From Hyphomicrobiales bacterium (GTDB lineage Bacteria; Pseudomonadota; Alphaproteobacteria; Rhizobiales; Beijerinckiaceae): a stretch of DNA of 64,000 bases. The notes under the pieces were generated by a model, which had not been told where the DNA came from, made no database searches, and was given only the letters and a program-made list of their open reading frames with translations. A program made the translations under genes and the position numbers. Where the stretch lies: positions 558,001 through 622,000 of the forward strand of contig JADJVD010000001.1 in NCBI GenBank assembly GCA_016716745.1. Direction: 5' to 3'. This document shows positions 18,616 to 27,189 of the stretch, in pieces (position 1 is the stretch's first letter; each line of letters begins with the position of its first letter).

Positions 18616-19170
18616 TCAGTGACCGTCCGGCGAGGCGGCGCCCGACTCTGGCCTGGCGTCCGGTTTGGCCGGCGGATGATGGTCGCCGCCCAGTCGGTCG
18701 GTCAGCGCGAGCAGGAGGCCGGAGACGACGAACACCATGTGGATGCCGGTCTGCCACCACAGATCGCGGTCGTTGACGTTCTTGATGTCGAGGAAGGCGC
18801 GCAGAAGCTGGATCGCCGAAATGGCGACGATGGACGACAGCAACTTCAGCTTCAAGCCGGTGAAATCGATCGTGCCCATCCATTCCGGCCAGTCCTTGTG
18901 GTCGGACTGGTCGATGCGGGAAACGAAATTCTCGTAGCCCGAGAAGATGACGATGACGATCAGCGAGCCGGTCAGCGTCAGATCGACCAGCGACAGCACG
19001 CCGAGGATGAGTTCGGACTCCGTGCCGGTGACCGCGTGCATCGCGAAATGAATCGTGTGCTGGACCGCCTTCACCAGCAGGGCGGCGAGCGCGATCACCA
19101 GCGCCACATAGAATGGCGCCATCAGCCAGCGGCTGGCGAACAGGAATTTTTCGAGGTTTTTTTCGATCAT
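18616..19170 (-). CDS. YqhA-family (UPF0114) membrane protein
   Basis: The 184-residue protein begins MIEKNLEKFLFASRWLMAPF and has about four membrane segments. The family motif SLVDLTLTGSLIVIVIFSGYENFVS is followed by GLKLKLLSSIVAISAIQLL. These are hallmarks of the YqhA/UPF0114 family, whose function is not established. A hydrophilic, His/Pro-rich C-terminal tail ends the protein. The start codon ATG 19170 was chosen because it gives the conserved N-terminus. The next gene on the same strand upstream is msrA, 71 bp away. Confidence 0.85.
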   Translation of the reverse strand: MIEKNLEKFLFASRWLMAPFYVALVIALAALLVKAVQHTIHFAMHAVTGTESELILGVLSLVDLTLTGSLIVIVIFSGYENFVSRIDQSDHKDWPEWMGTIDFTGLKLKLLSSIVAISAIQLLRAFLDIKNVNDRDLWWQTGIHMVFVVSGLLLALTDRLGGDHHPPAKPDARPESGAASPDGH

Positions 19171-19241
19171 CGGGTCACCGGCGGGCTCGTCCCCTGCGCT
19201 TGCCATGCGGCGCGCGTCAGGACAAGCCCGCTGGCCGATCC

Positions 19242-19898
19242 TCAGGCCGCGACGCCGGTTCCGATCGGGCAGGAGACGCCCGTGCCGCCGAGGCCGCAAT
19301 AGCCGCCGGGGTTCCGCGCGAGATATTGCTGGTGGTCGTCCTCGGCGAAATAAAAGGTCGGCGCGTCGAGGATCTCGGTGGTGATCGTCCCGAGGCCGCG
19401 CGCGGTCAGCGCCGCCTGATAGGCGTCGCGCGAGGCCTCCGCCGCCGCCCGCTGGGCGGGCGAGAAAACGTAGACGCCGGAGCGGTACTGCGTGCCGACG
19501 TCGTTGCCCTGCCGCATGCCCTGCGTCGGATCGTGGCTCTCCCAGAACGTCTTGAGCAACGCCTCGTAGCCGACCTGCACGGGATCGAAGGCGACGAGAA
19601 CGACTTCGTTGTGACCGGTCAGGCCCGAACACACCTCCTGGTAGGTGGGGTTCGGCGTATAGCCGCCGGCGTAGCCGACCGCCGTGACCCACACCCCCTT
19701 CGGCATCTGCCAGAACTTGCGCTCCGCCCCCCAGAAGCAGCCGAGGCCGAACATGGCGAGCTCGGCGCCCTCGGGATAAGGGCCCTTCAGCGCGCGGCCG
19801 TTGACGGCATGGCGCTCGGCGGTGGGGATCGGCGCGTCGCGGCCGGGCGGCGCGTCGCCGGGGGCGGGCATGGCGGTCTTCTTGCGGAACGAGAACAT
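19242..19898 (-). CDS. msrA: Peptide methionine-S-sulfoxide reductase MsrA
   Basis: The 218-residue protein has the catalytic motif FGLGCFWGAERKFW, whose Cys attacks the sulfoxide, then GYAGGYTPNPTYQEVCSG, TGHNEVV and FWESHDPTQGMRQGND. A recycling Cys lies near the C-terminus (GGYCGLGGTGVSCPI). MsrA repairs oxidised methionine in proteins using thioredoxin. An N-terminal extension of about 45 residues precedes the core. ATG 19898 follows GAGGAG; the frame is open further upstream but lacks family similarity. Confidence 0.95.
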   Translation of the reverse strand: MFSFRKKTAMPAPGDAPPGRDAPIPTAERHAVNGRALKGPYPEGAELAMFGLGCFWGAERKFWQMPKGVWVTAVGYAGGYTPNPTYQEVCSGLTGHNEVVLVAFDPVQVGYEALLKTFWESHDPTQGMRQGNDVGTQYRSGVYVFSPAQRAAAEASRDAYQAALTARGLGTITTEILDAPTFYFAEDDHQQYLARNPGGYCGLGGTGVSCPIGTGVAA

Positions 19899-19962
19899 CG
19901 GCGGCTCCTCAGAGATGCGCCCAATATGGGCGCCCGAGCGCCGTCCCGCAGCCCGCGCCAGC

Positions 19963-20283
19963 TCAGCGCGGGACAAATCCCGGTGAAGCGTCGCGTTTCG
20001 GCCGGGCGAGCAGCAGCAGGGCGCAGCCGGCGAGCGCCAGCACGACGAAGCCCGGCGCGGCCAGGACGCCGGTCAGCACGGGATCCCACAGAAAGGCGGA
20101 GACGCCCCCGACCTTGGGGCCCCAGACCGCGAGACGGCCGGGCAGCGCCGCCTCGACCAGCGCCGCCATCGGCGCCAGCGACACCGCGCCGGCGGCGAGC
20201 GAGCGGGCCCCGTCGACGACGAGTTGGGCGAAGCCGCCGGCGAGCAGCAGCAGTCCGGCGAGGCGGAACGCGAGGCGGATCAT
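19963..20283 (-). CDS. Small membrane protein, unknown function
   Basis: The 106-residue protein starts MIRLAFRLAGLLLLAGGFA and has two or three hydrophobic segments, the last being APGFVVLALAGCALLLLARPK, followed by a short basic tail. The arrangement resembles small conserved alphaproteobacterial membrane proteins, some of which carry an unreliable PetM/cytochrome b6f label; I would not transfer that. It lies 64 bp upstream of msrA on the same strand and diverges from lepA. Coding bias looks normal for the region. Confidence 0.65.
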   Translation of the reverse strand: MIRLAFRLAGLLLLAGGFAQLVVDGARSLAAGAVSLAPMAALVEAALPGRLAVWGPKVGGVSAFLWDPVLTGVLAAPGFVVLALAGCALLLLARPKRDASPGFVPR

Positions 20284-20416
20284 CGCCCCGATCTAGGCGC
20301 GAGGAGCCGCCCTGTCCATCGCGGCGGCGTCCGAAGCGGGTTTCCCCCGCGATCTGCTCCGCGAATTGCTCGGCGACTTGCTTGGCGATTCAGGGCGCCG
20401 CTGCTATCTCCGCCCC

Positions 20417-22222
20417 ATGACATCGCGCCCCTTCGACGCCATCCGCAACTTTTCCATCGTCGCGCATATCGACCATGGCAAATCGACGCTCGCCGACCGG
20501 CTGATCCAGCGCACGGGCGGCCTCGCCGAGCGCGAGATGGTGGAGCAGGTGCTGGACTCGATGGAGATCGAGCGCGAGCGCGGCATCACCATCAAGGCGC
20601 AGACGGTGCGCCTCGACTACACGGCGCGGGACGGCAAGACCTACATCCTGAACCTGATGGACACGCCCGGCCATGTCGACTTCGCCTACGAGGTGTCGCG
20701 GTCGCTGGCGGCCTGCGAGGGCTCGCTGCTCGTCGTCGACGCCAGCCAGGGCGTCGAGGCGCAGACGCTCGCCAACGTCTACCAGGCGCTCGACGCGGGC
20801 CACGAAATCGTGCCCGTCCTCAACAAGATCGACCTGCCCGCCGCCGAGCCGGACCGGATCAAGCAGCAGATCGAGGACGTGATCGGCCTCGACGCCTCGG
20901 ACGCGGTGCCGATCTCGGCCAAGACGGGCCTCGGCATCGACGAGGTGCTCGAGGCGATCGTCACGCGCCTGCCCCCGCCCAAGGGCGACCGCGAGGCGCC
21001 GCTGAAGGCGCTGCTCGTCGACAGCTGGTACGACGCCTATCTCGGCGTCGTCGTGCTGGTGCGCGTCATCGACGGCGTTCTGAAGCGCCACTCGAAAATC
21101 CGCATGATGGGCACGGACGCCAAGTACGAGGTCGAGAAGATCGGCGTGTTCCGGCCGAAAATGCAGGACGTCGAGGAGCTCGGGCCCGGCGAGGTCGGCT
21201 TCATCACCGCGCAGATCAAGCAGGTGGCCGACACGCGCGTCGGCGACACGATCACCGACGAGAAGAAGCCGACCGCCGCCGCCCTGCCCGGCTTCAAGCC
21301 GGCGCAGCCCGTCGTGTTCTGCGGCCTGTTCCCGGTCGACGCCGCCGATTTCGAGGATCTGCGCGCCGCCATCGGCAAGCTGCGGCTCAACGACGCGAGC
21401 TTCTCCTTCGAAATGGAAACCTCAGCCGCGCTCGGCTTCGGCTTCCGCTGCGGCTTTCTGGGGCTGCTGCACCTCGAGATCATTCAGGAGCGGCTCGCCC
21501 GCGAATTCGATCTCGACCTGATCGCCACCGCTCCCTCGGTCGTCTACCAGATCGAGCTCAACGACGGCGAAACGCTGGAGCTGCACAACCCGGCCGACAT
21601 GCCGGAGGTGATGAAGATCAAGGAGATCCGCGAGCCCTGGATCCGCGCGACGATCTTGACGCCGGACGATTATCTCGGCTCGATCCTGAAGCTCTGCCAG
21701 GACCGGCGCGGCGTGCAGATCGACCTCACCTATGTCGGCAATCGCGCGATGGTGAAATACGACCTGCCGCTGAACGAGGTGGTGTTCGATTTCTACGACC
21801 GGCTGAAATCGGTCTCGAAGGGCTACGCCTCCTTCGACTATCAGCTCACCGACTATCGCGCCGGCGACCTCGTGAAGATGTCGATCCTCGTCAACGCCGA
21901 GCCGGTGGACGCGCTGTCGATGCTGGTGCACGCCGACCGCGCCGAGACGCGCGGCCGCGCCATGGTGGAGAAGCTGCGCGAACTGATCCCGCAGCACATG
22001 TTCCAGATCCCGATCCAGGCCGCGCTCGGCGGCAAGATCATCGCCCGCGAGACGATCCGCGCGCTGCGCAAGGACGTGACCGCCAAATGCTACGGCGGCG
22101 ACGCCACGCGCAAGCGCAAGCTGCTGGAGAAGCAGAAAGCCGGCAAGAAGCGCATGCGGCAATTCGGCAAGGTCGACATTCCGCAGGAGGCGTTTATTGC
22201 GGCATTGAAGATGGATAGCTGA
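20417..22222 (+). CDS. lepA: Elongation factor 4 (LepA)
   Basis: The 601-residue GTPase starts MTSRPFDAIRNFSIVAHIDH at ATG 20417. P-loop AHIDHGKST, switch region RERGITIKAQTVRL, DTPGHVDF and NKIDLPAA are the G motifs. The C-terminal LepA-specific domain includes VVYQIELNDGETLELHNPAD and ends KKRMRQFGKVDIPQEAFIAA. LepA acts on the ribosome during translation, back-translocating or assisting assembly. Earlier in-frame starts exist but give unrelated residues. It is followed by a palindromic repeat pair that may also end its transcript. Confidence 0.97.
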   Translation: MTSRPFDAIRNFSIVAHIDHGKSTLADRLIQRTGGLAEREMVEQVLDSMEIERERGITIKAQTVRLDYTARDGKTYILNLMDTPGHVDFAYEVSRSLAACEGSLLVVDASQGVEAQTLANVYQALDAGHEIVPVLNKIDLPAAEPDRIKQQIEDVIGLDASDAVPISAKTGLGIDEVLEAIVTRLPPPKGDREAPLKALLVDSWYDAYLGVVVLVRVIDGVLKRHSKIRMMGTDAKYEVEKIGVFRPKMQDVEELGPGEVGFITAQIKQVADTRVGDTITDEKKPTAAALPGFKPAQPVVFCGLFPVDAADFEDLRAAIGKLRLNDASFSFEMETSAALGFGFRCGFLGLLHLEIIQERLAREFDLDLIATAPSVVYQIELNDGETLELHNPADMPEVMKIKEIREPWIRATILTPDDYLGSILKLCQDRRGVQIDLTYVGNRAMVKYDLPLNEVVFDFYDRLKSVSKGYASFDYQLTDYRAGDLVKMSILVNAEPVDALSMLVHADRAETRGRAMVEKLRELIPQHMFQIPIQAALGGKIIARETIRALRKDVTAKCYGGDATRKRKLLEKQKAGKKRMRQFGKVDIPQEAFIAALKMDS

Positions 22223-22269
22223 GCGGTAGCGGAGCATTCTCGCCCTTCTTTTTTGTTCGCCCTTCCGCT

Positions 22270-22379
22270 GTCATGGCCGGCCTTGAGCCGGCCATCCACG
22301 CGGCGCCGCGTGCGATTCATCCGACGAGGAGCGCCCCCGGCCCACGGGCGTGGATGGCCGGGGCAAGCCCGGCCATGAC
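22270..22379. repeat. Paired palindromic repeat, copy A (REPIN-like)
   Basis: Two 32-bp arms face each other: 22270-22301 reading GTCATGGCCGGC..., and 22348-22379, its near reverse complement, ending ...GGCCATGAC. Each arm is itself a 9-bp hairpin with a 5-nt loop (22273-22295 in the first). The left arm has GCCGGC/GCCGGC stems and the right arm CCGGGG/CCCGG stems. The same left/right difference is seen in copy B (22749-22836). The pair sits between lepA and a GIY-YIG gene. Confidence 0.85.
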
Positions 22380-22432
22380 GAGTGGAGGCACAGGCGGTTG
22401 AGGCCGGCGGAGCCTCGTGCGAGCGTCGGGCC

Positions 22433-22723
22433 ATGAAGCCCGGCTGGGTCTACATCCTCACCAATCGTCCGAACGGGACGCTTTACCTTGGCGTCACCGC
22501 CGACCTGCCCCGGCGGATCCACGAGCACCGCGAGGCGCTTACCGGCGGCTTCACGCAGCGTTATGGTCTGAAGCGGCTGGTCTGGTACGAGCCGCACGAC
22601 GACATCGCGACCGCTATCCAGCGCGAACGCACGATGAAGCACTGGAGCCGCGCCTGGAAGGTTCGGCTGATCCTTGCCATGAACCCGGACTGGGTGGACC
22701 TCTACGAGACGCTGAACCTGTGA
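22433..22723 (+). CDS. GIY-YIG domain nuclease-like protein flanked by palindromes
   Basis: The 96-residue single-domain protein begins MKPGWVYILTNRPNGTLYLG. The VYILTN...LYLGVT pattern is the GIY-YIG core, followed by the conserved Arg in DLPRRIHEHR and Glu in IQRERTMKHW. This is the compact YhbQ/UPF0213-like form found in many Proteobacteria, whose biological role is not established. Canonical members cut DNA with a metal ion. Palindrome pairs flank it on both sides (54 bp upstream, 26 bp downstream), so it could be cargo or driver of a small mobile unit. I infer that; the gene alone does not show it. Confidence 0.88.
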   Translation: MKPGWVYILTNRPNGTLYLGVTADLPRRIHEHREALTGGFTQRYGLKRLVWYEPHDDIATAIQRERTMKHWSRAWKVRLILAMNPDWVDLYETLNL

Positions 22724-22748
22724 GGCGACCGGCCTGCCACGCCTCGCC

Positions 22749-22836
22749 GTCATGGCCGGCCTCGAGCCGGCCATCCATGCGGCGGCGCCGTTTGCGGCCC
22801 ATCGGCGTGGATGGCCGGGACAAGCCCGGCCATGAC
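22749..22836. repeat. Paired palindromic repeat, copy B
   Basis: Two 32-bp arms face each other, 22749-22780 and 22805-22836, separated by 24 bp. The left arm differs from the left arm of copy A at two bases. The right arm differs from that of copy A at one base, and its last 31 bases are identical to the lone arm at 39677-39707. The pair follows the GIY-YIG stop by 25 bp and lies 44 bp beyond the 3' end of the convergent DUF299 gene. Confidence 0.85.
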
Positions 22837-22880
22837 AATGATGCGTTATAGTAGGTATTATAACTAAAATGTACTTTGTG

Positions 22881-23714
22881 TTATCCCGTCGCAATGAACT
22901 TCATCTTGTGGGCCTTGTACAGGTCCAGAATCGCCGCGGCGGTTTCCTCGATGGAGCGGCGGGTGACGTCGATCATCGGCCAGCCCTTGTCGGAGAAGAG
23001 TTTGCGGCTCGACGCGATCTCCTCGGCCACCGAGACGCGGTCGACGTAAGGGGTTTCGTGGTCGGCCTGCAGCGAGAGCAGCCGGTTCTGGCGGATCTGC
23101 ACGATCCGGTCCGGCGAGGCGACGAGGCCGACGACGAGGGGCCGGGCGGCGCTCTCCAGCGCGCGCGGCGGCGGCACGCCCGGCACCAGCGGCACGTTCG
23201 CCGTCTTCAGCCCGCGATTGGCCAGATACATCGCCGTCGGCGTCTTTGACGTGCGCGAGACGCCGACGAGCACGACGTCGGCCTGCTCCAGATGCTCGGG
23301 CGTCTGCCCGTCGTCGCACATCATGGTGAAGTTCAGCGCCTCGATGCGCCGGAAATAATCCGCGTTGAGCGAGTGCTGGGCGCCGGGCCGAAGCGTCGAG
23401 GCCGCGCCGATGAAGGAGCCGAAGACGTCGAGGATGGGCTGCAGCACCGAGACGCAGGGGCTGCCGGAGCGCTCGCAGGCCGCGCGCAGGCGTTCGGACA
23501 GCTCCGGATCGACCAGCGTGTAAAGCACGACGCCGGGCGCGGCCTCGATCTCGGCGATGGCCTTTTCGAGCTGCCCCTCGTTGCGCACCATCGGATAGAC
23601 ATGCTCGATCGAGGCGACGCCCTGATACTGCGCGGCCGCCGCGCGCGACACCGCCGTCAGCGTCTCGCCGGTCGCGTCCGACACCAGATGCAGATGAAAG
23701 AAACTGCGCCCCAC
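22881..23714 (-). CDS. Pyruvate, phosphate dikinase / PEP synthase regulatory protein (DUF299 kinase-phosphotransferase)
   Basis: From GTG 23714 the protein is 277 residues starting VGRSFFHLHLVSDATGETL, the usual N-terminus of this family, and contains the nucleotide-binding loop GVSRTSKTPTAMYLAN. A longer frame to 23849 adds a low-complexity stretch that I do not believe is translated. The family phosphorylates (with ADP) and dephosphorylates the PEP-forming dikinase or synthase, so switching gluconeogenic flux. The gene is the homologue of the one called RP001 in Rickettsia, next to the origin in several alphaproteobacteria. It diverges from hemE across the predicted oriC. Confidence 0.93.
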   Translation of the reverse strand: MGRSFFHLHLVSDATGETLTAVSRAAAAQYQGVASIEHVYPMVRNEGQLEKAIAEIEAAPGVVLYTLVDPELSERLRAACERSGSPCVSVLQPILDVFGSFIGAASTLRPGAQHSLNADYFRRIEALNFTMMCDDGQTPEHLEQADVVLVGVSRTSKTPTAMYLANRGLKTANVPLVPGVPPPRALESAARPLVVGLVASPDRIVQIRQNRLLSLQADHETPYVDRVSVAEEIASSRKLFSDKGWPMIDVTRRSIEETAAAILDLYKAHKMKFIATG

Positions 23715-23924
23715 ACCCCGCCCCTCGCCTGCGCGCTCCGATCTTGCGCCTGTGCGGCGGCCGGCGGCCGCCTGTGGAGAGTTGGGGACAATTTTGGGGT
23801 GAAAGGCAAGCGCCGGCGAATCGGGGAGAAGTCGGCGGGCGCCGTGCACAGCGCCGGAGCGGGGGGCACGGTCGCGCAGGCTTGTCCCGCCCTGTGGACG
23901 GCGCGGGCGGATGCGCCACAGGCG

Positions 23925-23939
23925 TTAACGAAGCGTTAA
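23925..23939. promoter_or_regulatory. Perfect CtrA-type box in the oriC region
   Basis: TTAA CGAAGCG TTAA, exactly the TTAA-N7-TTAA consensus bound by the cell-cycle regulator CtrA. In Caulobacter, CtrA bound in the origin represses initiation. The site is in the gap between the DUF299 gene and hemE. Confidence 0.75.
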
Positions 23940-23957
23940 CGCAAGGAGCGGAAATCC

Positions 23958-23972
23958 TTAACGAATCGTAAA
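23958..23972. promoter_or_regulatory. Second CtrA-like box in the oriC region
   Basis: TTAA CGAATCG TAAA, one base from consensus, with a spacer nearly identical to that of the first box 18 bp upstream. The spacer contains a GANTC methylation motif, so methylation state could influence binding; that is inference. Confidence 0.6.
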
Positions 23973-24111
23973 CGCGTCGCCGCCAACTCGAACAATCCGG
24001 ACCGCCGGCCGCATGTGGGCCGGGCGGGGGCGGATTGTGGAGCGGCGGGCGGCCCCGTAAGAGAGCCCCCTAAGAGTCATCACAACAGACTCTCTAGACA
24101 GGATTTTTGAT

Positions 24112-25173
24112 TTGGAACCTGGCCTGAGGACGGGCGCACCGGGCGCCGACAAGAAGATCCTGCGCGTGCTCGCGGGCGAGACGCTCGATCCGCCGCCGGT
24201 CTGGATGATGCGGCAGGCGGGGCGCTACCTGCCGGAATATCGCGCCATCCGCGCCACGGCGAAGAGCTTCATCGATTTCTGCTACACGCCGGCGCTCGCC
24301 GCAGAGGCGACGCTGCAGCCGATCCGGCGGTTCGGCTTCGACGCCGCGATCCTGTTCTCCGACATTCTGGTTGTACCGGACGCGTTCGGTCAGCCGGTGT
24401 CGTTCGAGACCGGCGAGGGGCCGAGGCTCGATCCGATCGAAACGCCGGAGGGGCTGAGCCGGCTGGCGGGGCGGATCGATCTGGGGCGACTGGCGCCGGT
24501 GTTCGAGACGATCCGCCTGGTGAAGGCGGATCTGCCGGCCGAGACGACGTTTCTGGGTTTTTGCGGCGCGCCGTGGACGGTGGCGAGCTACATGATCGCC
24601 GGGCGCGGCACGCCCGATCAGGGGCCGGCGCGGCTGTTCGCCTATCGCCATCCGGAGGCGTTCCAGAGGCTGATCGACAGGCTGGTTGCTGGATCGATCG
24701 ACTATCTGTGCGCGCAGCTCGAGGCGGGCGTCGACGCGGTGCAAATTTTCGACAGCTGGTCCGGCGTGCTGCCGGGACAGGAGTTCCGTCGCTGGTGTTT
24801 CGAGCCGGTTCGCGCCATCGCGGCGGGGGTGCGGGCGCGCCATCCGGAAGCGCGGATCATCGCTTTCCCGCGCGCGGCCAATCCGCATCTGGCGGCCGTC
24901 GCGGCGCTCGCGGAGATCGATTGCGTCGGCCTCGACACGTCCGCGGATCTCGCCGCGGTCGCGCGCGACGTGCAGCCGCTGAAACCGGTGCAGGGCAATC
25001 TCGATCCGCTGGCGCTGCTGGCGGGCGGCGCGGCGCTCGATGCGGCCGTGCGCGAGATTCGGGCCAAGCTCCGGGGTCGGCCCTATGTCTTCAATCTCGG
25101 CCACGGCATCACGCCGCCGACGCCGATCGCGCATGTCGAGCGGATGCTGGAGCTGGTGCGGGAGGCGCGCTGA
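24112..25173 (+). CDS. hemE: Uroporphyrinogen decarboxylase
   Basis: The 353-residue protein has the HemE signature PPVWMMRQAGRYLPEYR near residue 30, FSDILVVPDAFGQPVSF, GFCGAPWTVASYMI and the C-terminal FNLGHGITPPTPIAHV. It removes four carboxyl groups from uroporphyrinogen III in haem synthesis. The only suitable start is a TTG at 24112, preceded by AGGA at about 12 bp. The alternative GTG lies inside the conserved region. Its stop overlaps the start of hemJ (TGATG), so the two form an operon downstream of oriC. Confidence 0.95.
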   Translation: MEPGLRTGAPGADKKILRVLAGETLDPPPVWMMRQAGRYLPEYRAIRATAKSFIDFCYTPALAAEATLQPIRRFGFDAAILFSDILVVPDAFGQPVSFETGEGPRLDPIETPEGLSRLAGRIDLGRLAPVFETIRLVKADLPAETTFLGFCGAPWTVASYMIAGRGTPDQGPARLFAYRHPEAFQRLIDRLVAGSIDYLCAQLEAGVDAVQIFDSWSGVLPGQEFRRWCFEPVRAIAAGVRARHPEARIIAFPRAANPHLAAVAALAEIDCVGLDTSADLAAVARDVQPLKPVQGNLDPLALLAGGAALDAAVREIRAKLRGRPYVFNLGHGITPPTPIAHVERMLELVREAR

Positions 25174-25604
25174 TGGGCTCGGCCTATCTCTGGATCAAGG
25201 CGCTGCATGTGCTCGCCATCATCTCGTGGATGGCGGCGATGCTCTATCTGCCGCGCCTGTTCGTGTATCACGCCGGGGTTGAGAAGGGGTCGGCGCAGTC
25301 CGAGCTGTTCAAGGTGATGGAGCGCCGGCTGCTGCGCGGCATCATGACGCCGGCGATGCTGGCGGCCTGGCCCACGGGGCTGTGGCTCGCCTGGGACGCG
25401 GGGTTCTTCCGATCCGGCTGGTTTCACGGGAAACTCCTGCTGGTGGTCGGACTGACGGCGGCGCATGGGATGCTGGCGGCGAGCCGGCGCGCCTTCGCCG
25501 AGGATCGGAATACCAAAAGTTCGAGCTGGTATCGCGTGATCAACGAGGTTCCGACGCTGCTGATGATCGGCGTCGTGATCCTGGTCATCGTGAAGCCGTT
25601 CTGA
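25173..25604 (+). CDS. hemJ: Protoporphyrinogen oxidase HemJ
   Basis: The 143-residue integral membrane protein starts MGSAYLWIKALHVLAIISWM, with the conserved His 12. LPRLFVYH and a later conserved arginine-rich loop (MERRLLRGIMTPAM) are typical of the UPF0093/HemJ family, which binds haem b and oxidises protoporphyrinogen IX in the inner membrane. Four membrane segments are visible. Its ATG overlaps the hemE stop. An imperfect parS-like palindrome lies inside the gene at 25422-25437. Confidence 0.93.
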   Translation: MGSAYLWIKALHVLAIISWMAAMLYLPRLFVYHAGVEKGSAQSELFKVMERRLLRGIMTPAMLAAWPTGLWLAWDAGFFRSGWFHGKLLLVVGLTAAHGMLAASRRAFAEDRNTKSSSWYRVINEVPTLLMIGVVILVIVKPF

Positions 25605-25709
25605 CGTCTGCGCCCTGCGAACGGTTGTCAGAATCGCGATGAGCGGCTAAAGGGATGGTCCCTCCTTGGCCGACGATGTGAGCTCGCCCGCAATTGCGGC
25701 GTCCGCCGT

Positions 25710-25725
25710 CGGGCCTTTCGGCCCG
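25710..25725 (+). other. Hairpin in the leader upstream of rho
   Basis: CGGGCC TTTC GGCCCG forms a 6-bp stem with a 4-nt loop within the 193-bp gap between hemJ and rho, 72 bp before the rho start. There is no T run behind it, so it is not a classic terminator. It could be part of a leader used for rho autoregulation, which is known for rho in other bacteria; here that is inference. The rest of the gap shows nothing I recognise. Confidence 0.3.
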
Positions 25726-25797
25726 CACGGGCCGATTCATCCCTGTCTTTCGGTCCGGCGCGGCGGCGCCGACCCCGTTCGTTCTACGAGGCATCCC

Positions 25798-27063
<1,266 letters not shown>

Positions 27064-27189
27064 GTCGGGTGCCGCGCGGCGCGCGGCGATGTCGCGGCGC
27101 GCGTCTCGACGCTTGCGGTTTTCGTCGGTCTCGGTCATCAACGCCGAGCGCGGCGATAGGCCGGGCATGGGCGGCTGCGCAGGTTCGAG

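Larger units (their letters stand above)
23715..24111. other. oriC: Probable chromosomal replication origin (oriC) region
   Basis: The 397-bp gap lies between the DUF299 (RP001-type) gene and hemE, where the origin is located in Caulobacter and Rickettsia. It contains a perfect CtrA box (23925-23939) and a one-mismatch box (23958-23972). Four GANTC motifs lie at 23818, 23963, 24074 and 24088. Three TGTGGA cores (the TCCACA half of a DnaA box) lie at 23773, 23893 and 24036, and one TCCCCA-type weak box at 23783. No full TTATCCACA box and no long AT-rich unwinding element is visible. By eye, plus-strand genes to the left (lepA) are C-rich and those to the right (hemE, mnmE) are G-rich, as expected at an origin. 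Confidence 0.72.

Noticed and set aside
22270..22836. CRISPR array
   Set aside because: Only four arms in two facing pairs, with no regular spacers and no cas genes; the arms are self-complementary palindromes.
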